64,000 nucleotides of DNA from Amaurobius ferox (lineage: Eukaryota > Arthropoda > Arachnida > Araneae > Amaurobiidae). Made by a program: the position numbers and the translations under genes. This document shows positions 57,922 through 64,000 of the stretch, piece after piece. Positions within the stretch are counted from its first letter, which is position 1; each line of letters begins with the position of its first letter. The stretch covers positions 76,130,680 through 76,194,679 of the forward strand of contig OX578152.1 in the NCBI GenBank assembly GCA_951213105.1, given 5' to 3'. The notes under the pieces were generated by a model. That model was given only the letters and a program-made list of their open reading frames with translations, was not told where the DNA came from and made no database searches.

Positions 57922-58772
57922 TTAAGGGGACGATGGACATTGAATTTTTTTTATTTATGTAATTGACTTAGAAACATGAAAATTTGTATAAATATTCTTC
58001 TTAACATTATTATATAAAATACCATTTAATTTTTTTCAATTTTGTTATAATTTTGATTTTTTTTTAATTTAATTTTTTTTAACGAAAATTTGAAAATGCT
58101 CCTTACGTGCCATTTGTTCACATTTTTGATTCATTTTACATTATGATCACTCAAAAACACATTATGAACAAATTTGGGTATTCATTTTTAAATCCCTTAG
58201 AAAGTTAATTTTTTTTTAAATATTTTTCTGCGTTAAAACTTAATTTTCATCATTTAATTAGGTTCTTATTCACTTTTAATTACCCTAATAAAGTCCAATT
58301 ATAAAGTGCATACCCAGTTTCATTAAAAAGTATGAGAAGCGTCCTCTTGCTAAATTTCATGCATCTCAGATAAAAATTAAGACGCATGTGGAGCATTTTA
58401 AAAATGTAAAACCTTTGAAAATTCAGTTTCGATAAAAATGCGTTTAACCTTTTGCTTAGAGGTGGGACAGCGTCCATACCAAATGAAGAACCTCCCAAAA
58501 AGACCGGTATTTGACATACTCTATCCCAAATAGTTCGACTCCCCTTTACAGACGACGCAGCGATTTCCATGGACGCCAATGTCTGTAAAGGAGAGTCGAA
58601 CTGTTTGGGATAGAGTATGTCAAATACCTGTCTTTTTGGGAGGTTCTTCATTTGGGATGGACGCTGTCCCATCCTTAAGCAAAAGGTTAAATGTGTAAAA
58701 CAATGTTATATATTAATAAGAAAACATTTTTTTGCCGATTTTTGCTCATTTCAACGTGCACCGTCCCCTTAA
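57922..58772. mobile_element. Element T, complete, TTAA-flanked
   Basis: 851 bp with inverted ends: TTAAGGGGACGATGGACATT at the left and GTGCACCGTCCCCTTAA at the right. TTAA at both borders fits a piggyBac-like target, which is inference. It has no transposase and contains the complete MITE M at 58444-58690. Confidence 0.7.
58444..58690. mobile_element. MITE M, complete 247-bp foldback
   Basis: TTAACCTTTTGCTTAGAGG and CATCCTTAAGCAAAAGGTTAA bound two ~110-bp complementary arms around CGATTTCCATGGACGCC. TTAA borders. The 130-codon minus-strand ORF (58280-58672) crosses an arm and is not a gene. Confidence 0.8.
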
Positions 58773-59270
58773 AACTTTGCATTTACGTGGGACTTAATCT
58801 ATGAATAACAAATAAAATCTATAACCTTTAATTTTACTCGAAATTTTACAAATCTCGAATATTTCATTCCAAAATATAACTCGCTAGACACACAACATTC
58901 GTTTTTACACCTTTATGCTCAGACAAAAAAAATATACTAAACTTCCTTCACCAGATTTATAGGTGTTCAACAAACCGTTGAGATATTTAAATTTATAGTT
59001 ATAGCAAACGATATTTTTATATATATTTTATTATTCAATTTTTATGCAGTTTTTGATTCCATTTTGAAACCGCAGTAACAGAGTTACACTTCCATAATAC
59101 CGAAATCGTCTGCTAGCTATTTTTCTAACCAAACTATTAAAAATATTTTTAGCTAATAATTTATTTTTATGTTATAATGTCTGTAAACTTTGAAAATAAG
59201 TCAGCACACAGCGATCGCAGATGAAATATTGTTTTCATGTTAACAGAATTATAAAATGTGCGCCATTTTT
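58773..59270. other. Unassigned AT-rich spacer
   Basis: No feature recognised. Confidence 0.4.
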
Positions 59271-59560
59271 ACTTTCTCATATGTAGTATTGAGAAAGTAT
59301 TTTTTAAAGAAAATTTTCGTTTTCGAGATTTTTATGCCAATATATGTTTCAAAACCTTCTGAACACGTTTGGACTAGTTTTGAAGTGATGTTCGTCTGCC
59401 TGATGTCTGTGGTGTGCACACGATAGCATCCACAAATGTTATTGCATTTTCACGAAACTTTATATCCGGCTTTATTATGGAAAAATCAAGAACTGGACAG
59501 AATTTTTTTTTAATTGGAGCAAAAACTTTGAATTTTATTGGAAATTTTATATTTGTTTAA
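59271..59560 (-). mobile_element. Possible diverged Helentron-like 3' end
   Basis: TACTTTCTCATATG and TTGAGAAAGTA form a terminal palindrome like that of families A/B on the minus strand. A GAAGTGATGTTCGTCTGCC-like segment stands where those families have the CA tract. The sequence is otherwise diverged and its far end was not found. Confidence 0.35.
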
Positions 59561-59564
59561 CATG

Positions 59565-59855
59565 ACAGCACAAGACAAAATTTGGCGTAATATTTTGTAT
59601 AAAATGGCTTATTTATGGCTCAATGATCACAAGACTTAATAGTTTCAATCATTGTTGTAGAAAATAGCAGTGATAATTTTTTTTTGTTCGTGACGTCATT
59701 AGCCTCCCCCCTCCCCCTCCGGGGGGAGGGGGATAATCCCCCAGGGAGTACATTGTCAAGTATGGTATCAATCGAAAGATTTTGTCAAGCTCTTCATAGT
59801 GAAGGGTAACACGCTATAATTGTAATCATTTAAACCCACAATACCGATTTTTTTT
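59565..59855 (-). repeat. Family J repeat, copy 2
   Basis: Inverse of 24895-25205. It includes a strong CCCCCTCC/GGAGGGGG foldback at 59705-59735 and GACGTCATTAGC. Confidence 0.65.
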
Positions 59856-59893
59856 AAAAAAATTTATAGAATCTATATAAATAAAATTGAAAA

Positions 59894-59947
<54 letters not shown>

Positions 59948-60642
59948 CCATCATCACGGGAGAACGGCTGAACCGAATTTGATGAAATTTTGTGGGTAGC
60001 CTAGAAATAGCCCCACTTAAAATTTAGTCTATGGTTGGAATTTCTACGACCAGTGGTTCTCGAGATATTAGTAAAAAACGAAACTTTCGTTTGTCTCATC
60101 ATCACGAGAGAACGGCTGAACCGAATTTAATGAAATTTTGTGGGTGGCCTTGAAATAGCCCCCCATAAATTTTGCCTAAGTTTCAAGTTTCTAAGACCAG
60201 GGGTTGTCGAGATATTAATGAAAAACGGAACTTTTTTTATAGGAGTTCTACTCTCCAACTCCGTGGTTTATCCAAACGGAAAGGATAAAAATCGTTTGTT
60301 TAAAGCGTCAAAGGGCATTAAAACTTTATTTTTGAGTTTGATGCAGGATTTTTGCATTAAATAGTCACTATCTGAAAGCATAAATTGTTTGAAACATGAA
60401 TTTAAATGGAAAAATCTACCTCCATGTTTTTACATGTATTAACCTCCATGTATTTCACAAGCTTTTACTCAACGATTAGAAGTATAAAGAATTAAAATGG
60501 TTGTTTAATTTAGCATTTTATGAGGAAGATTCTATCTTATATCATGTTGCTCGGCAAAGGAATGGAATTAAATGTGTTTGTTAATGATTATTATTATTTT
60601 TTCTATTTGTATAATAAATAAATGGATGTAAAAATATATTTT

Positions 60643-60890
60643 ATAAATGAACGGTTTGATTGTTCTTTTAATTATATATATTGCGGACTGCGTACATCAC
60701 TTTTACTTATTTTAGAAAAGAGGTTTCAAGCTCATATATTGTGTTTAGCTAATAAACTCATAATAAATGAACGGTTTGATTGTTCTTTTAATTATATATA
60801 TTGCGAACTGCGTACATCACACTTTTATTTATTTTAGCAAAGAGGTTTCAAAGCTCATATATTGTGTTTAGCTAATAAACTCATATATTG
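60643..60890 (+). repeat. ~123-bp tandem repeat inside the Helitron
   Basis: AAATGAACGGTTTGATTGTT recurs at 60646 and 60767 with the full unit after it. A third partial unit (CTCATATATTGTGTTTA) follows. Confidence 0.85.
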
Positions 60891-61479
60891 TGTTTACCCA
60901 ATAAATTCATTTAGCCGATTGTTGAAGCAGAAAAAGAGTAGAACGGATGTATGTATCTTCTAATACAATTTTAGTGTTTTCATTTAGTATATATACAGAC
61001 GGGATATGGATATTTTATTCTTCAGATCTGCAAATTTAGAGCTACGAATTTAGCGGAATATCTCTAAATAACTTGGTAACTTTTCTTAAACTTTACCAAA
61101 TTAGAGGAAATATCTCCAAATTGATAAAAATGACCCAAATCAATGAAATTAAATTTGTTTTTTCAGAATAGAGTACTGAAATGATGTTTCTGTAGCATTT
61201 GTCGGTCAGTCCATCCATCCTACTTAGTAACGCATTTAACTAATTTTTTTAATATCACTAATTTGATAAAAATATTTGTAAATCCATAAAAATATCATGG
61301 AGACGAAAATGTCGCCAAACCTTCCATGGAGATCACATTATTCAGACGACATGATTTCCATCAATTTATTTGAAGCAGATGATATCATGTCGCTTAGCAA
61401 CGGATCCAATGTGTTATGTGTCATACGATTTTTATTAAATCTAATAAAAATATGAATATAAAATAAATTTCATTGACAT

Positions 61480-61930
61480 TGCATTTTTGACTGGATAATA
61501 TCAATTACGGTCTTCAGGTTTAAACATCATTATTATAGACATTTCGGGGACAGTTGATTCAGGAATTATTGATATTTTCAAATTATTATGCCATTGTTTC
61601 ATTATGACGAAAATTGTTGAAACTCATATATAGTACGTTGTACAAGTAATCTTCTACAAATGCACGGGTATATCTTCTAATCTACGAGAATATAAGTAGT
61701 ACAGGTATATTGGCAAAATTTTTATATATATTGGCATATATTGGAATCAATTACGACCTTCTGGTATTAAGATTACGGGGATTTTTGATACTTTCAATTT
61801 ATTATGTCATCTTTTTTATTTTGGTAAATATTTTTAAGACTCTTATTACAATATGTTTAAGCTTCTACTAACACACTGGCATATTTTCTAATTTGCGACA
61901 ATATAAGTAGTACGTGGTTGCATATATTGA
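61480..61930 (+). repeat. ~245-bp diverged tandem repeat inside the Helitron
   Basis: TATCAATTACGGTCTTC...TATTATGCCATTG...GAATATAAGTAGTAC at 61497-61700 recurs as AATCAATTACGACCTTC...ATTATGTCATC...CAATATAAGTAGTAC at 61743-61905. Confidence 0.65.
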
Positions 61931-62151
61931 TTCAATTATTTTTTTTGTGTGTGAGTTTGTTTACAAAAGGGGCCAGGATATTTTATTCTTCAGATTTGCC
62001 CGTGAAGATAATTTTGCATAGTGAGAACAGATATTCTTAAACTTCTCTTTATGAGCAATAAATTTAATATTTTATCAGAATTTGCACATGATTGCGAATT
62101 ATAAGTTTTTTTATATTATATACTCCGTACGAAGGACGGGTATGCTGCTAG

Positions 62152-62984
62152 TTTTAAATAAAAATGAATTCTGGTACAAGAAAGTTGAGTTGAGCCCTAC
62201 TTCAGTTAATTATGATTAAATTTGAAACAATTTCTAATATTCAGAACTTTTATTGAGTGTATAGGTATTGTTACATGAGTAACCACTGACCATTTTACCA
62301 GCCGGAAATGCGGGTATAAATAGATGGTTCTAATATAAACTTGCTTAATTTTTTCTATCATAATCATTAAATAAATCCACGGCCATGTCCAATAATTAGT
62401 AAACTTTTTATCGAGATCTTATGGTCATGATGAGATGTGGGAATTGTGGTGAATCGTATCATAATTAATGTGGGAATAAATAAAAGTATTTTTCTATTAA
62501 CATACATTTGTAATTTAATATTTTAAAAATATCTTTATATTTTTTTTTCAAGTTGGCAACAGTTATAATGCTATCAACTTGAAATTTTGTCAATTCACTT
62601 CAATAAATTTAGTCTCTTCAGCTGATTCTTAAAAAATATTACATGTATTAAATACACTTTATGTACATAGTTCAAATAATCATTTCCTCGTACAATTTAT
62701 GCGGTTAACATTGGGAATTAAAATATGTTTGTTCACAGAAATAATGTTATTAACATCTTATAGTTCACATAATTCCTGTTTTAATCCTACAAAATATAAA
62801 AAATCCCAGTGGCGAAGCGTGATTAAATAACTTGGTAAAACATAAAATCAGAGATTAAAATTAGCATATAAAATGTTTCTACTTTGTTTTTTGTTTTTTA
62901 GTGCATTTAAATTAAATGTTTGTGTCGATTCTTGAAAATAAATTTTTTTTCTCACTTAAAAATCATGTGCTTTCCTGTGGCGGG
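62152..62984. other. Unassigned AT-rich spacer
   Basis: No gene. The first ~70 bases resemble 391-450. Confidence 0.4.
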
Positions 62985-63200
62985 CTCTGATTGGGCTAGA
63001 CCTGTAAGGTTCAAAATCCAAAGAATTGAAATGTACCACGAAAAACAACGAGTACCAAATTTAAGCTTTCTATCTTCTATCAACTCTTCAAGGCGTAAAC
63101 CCCCAGGTCGCTTTCACCCTGAAAATTAATCAGCTCTGATTCTCGAGTTATTCCTAGAAAACGTTATCTTTCTATAGCGAACCCAGGACGGGATGGGCAA
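62985..63200 (+). repeat. Family K, single diverged unit and part
   Basis: GTAAGGTTCAAAATCCAAAG, AAATGTACCACGAAAAACAA and TCTGATTCTCGAGTTATTCC match the 22090-22520 units. The 69-codon ORF (62920-63129) lies in it and is not conserved. Confidence 0.6.
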
Positions 63201-64000
63201 GTAAGGTTTCTCTCTCTGTATTACAAAAAGAGAAATCCTGCGATTATTTTATACTGACTGCATTACGAACAGACGGCAAAATGCGCAGTTCTGAAATTTC
63301 GCATGAGCCCTTAGATGGATAAGGCAGGCTTAAAATTTTGATTTAAGCATTAGTTAATTGAATATTAACTGAGAAAATTTTACATTATGAGCAAAGTATG
63401 CGCAAATCATTTCCAGTATGCACAAAGATTCAATGGGTCGAGCCGATTTCCAACTTCTCTGTGATTCATTGCAAATTATTTGAGCATGCACTGTTTACTT
63501 CGTCATTCCTAACGCTTCGCCCATGTGTAATTCTATATTTCTATACAACGCATCGACACATAAAATTTAATTGTGATACATGCATTCGTTCTTAAGATAC
63601 CGTGTTCCCAAATAACAAAGTTACACACATACAAATTTATAGTAGGAGAAATACAAGGTACTTTAAACATAAGAGAAATAGACACACACGAAGAAGTAGT
63701 GGTGTAGCCAGTTGTCTGGTTTTAGCGTCGATATCCTAAAGCGTAAATGAAATTTCCCTATCTTTTCCAATGCCAGAAATCGGAGGTAACATCTCACTCT
63801 GAACTCTGCGTGGTCTAAATAACCTTTCAATTATTATTTCCCTCAGTTTGCATTATAATTTATGTTTACTTAAACTAACAATTCTAACTGGTTCAGTTGA
63901 TAGACCATTCACCGAGCTAATCAGCATTTTCTGCGTTCCTACGGTAGAGTAGAAATATGTTTCGGATCGTGAGAGTTTCAGTGGTTTCTTGAGTAGTGGC
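63201..64000. other. Unassigned end of window
   Basis: No gene or repeat recognised; the 65-codon ORF at 63398-63595 has no motif. Confidence 0.4.

Larger units (their letters stand above)
59872..62151 (+). mobile_element. Helitron, non-autonomous, both ends present
   Basis: Begins TCTATATAAATAAAATTG after an A and ends GCTGCTAG before a T, the A/T target and TC...CTAG borders of Helitrons. CCGT/ACGG can pair close before the end (62123-62139). CTGT repeats follow the start. Two copies of a GAACGGCTGAACCGAATTT-containing block lie at ~59940-60200. Internal tandems lie at 60643-60890 and 61480-61930. No Rep/helicase domain. ORFs at 60140, 60622 and elsewhere are short and motif-free. Confidence 0.75.

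Noticed and set aside
58280..58672. 130-codon minus-strand ORF
   Set aside because: It lies across one arm of foldback MITE M; mirrored ORFs appear in other M copies because the arms are complementary.

Overview
ORGANISM. This is AT-rich, repeat-dense eukaryotic nuclear DNA. There are no operons, ribosome binding sites or long ORFs. Protein remnants are interrupted by stops and frameshifts, one intron has GT/AG borders, and SINEs carry target-site duplications. Tc1-like transposons, Helitrons with TCTATATAAATAAAA starts, a Penelope-type reverse transcriptase and a 5S rRNA-derived SINE suggest an invertebrate animal. I lean to an arthropod, possibly a chelicerate, but the sequence does not settle this. 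LAYOUT. 1-9 kb: end of a Helentron-like repeat (family A), a 3-kb foldback element, two family F repeats and two Helitron fragments on the minus strand. 9-15 kb: families B and A, then the only convincing host gene fragment (two exons, 12690-13206), then a half-MITE. 15.8-17.3 kb: broken Penelope-type reverse transcriptase. 18-26 kb: another foldback-family copy, SINEs, an inverted pair of family A, a family G repeat holding family B, which itself holds SINEs, and a dead Tc1 element. 26.4-31.7 kb: three head-to-tail Helitron-like units, each built of ~297-bp repeats in the same internal order. 32-43 kb: more G, A and B copies (B in tandem), a second dead Tc1 and half-MITEs. 43-50 kb: complete 5S-derived SINE with a perfect 15-bp target duplication, a possible solo LTR, a third dead Tc1 on the minus strand. 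50-59 kb: MITEs, an inverted repeat with two hammerhead-ribozyme-like cores, a miRNA-like hairpin, a hAT/ZBED-type transposase fragment and a TTAA-flanked foldback with a MITE nested in it. 59.9-62.2 kb: the best-delimited Helitron (TC start, CTAG end). HOW IT FITS TOGETHER. Almost everything is mobile DNA, mostly non-autonomous and decayed. Families A and B dominate (about 18 copies and fragments). Both start TCTGATGTGGGCAGCACATG, have a short inverted repeat near each end, a central (CA)n, (GT)n or (CAGA)n tract, a shared CGTCGAAAACTCGA block and a palindromic 3' end. This matches the Helentron/DINE-1 (HINE) plan. I see no source of active transposase or replicase in the window. The short SINE tails imply LINE machinery elsewhere in the genome. 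No functional rRNA, tRNA or CRISPR is present. Family letters (A, B, E, F, G, J, K, L, M, N, T) are labels made for this annotation from repeats seen by eye; boundaries marked as approximate may be off by tens of bases.
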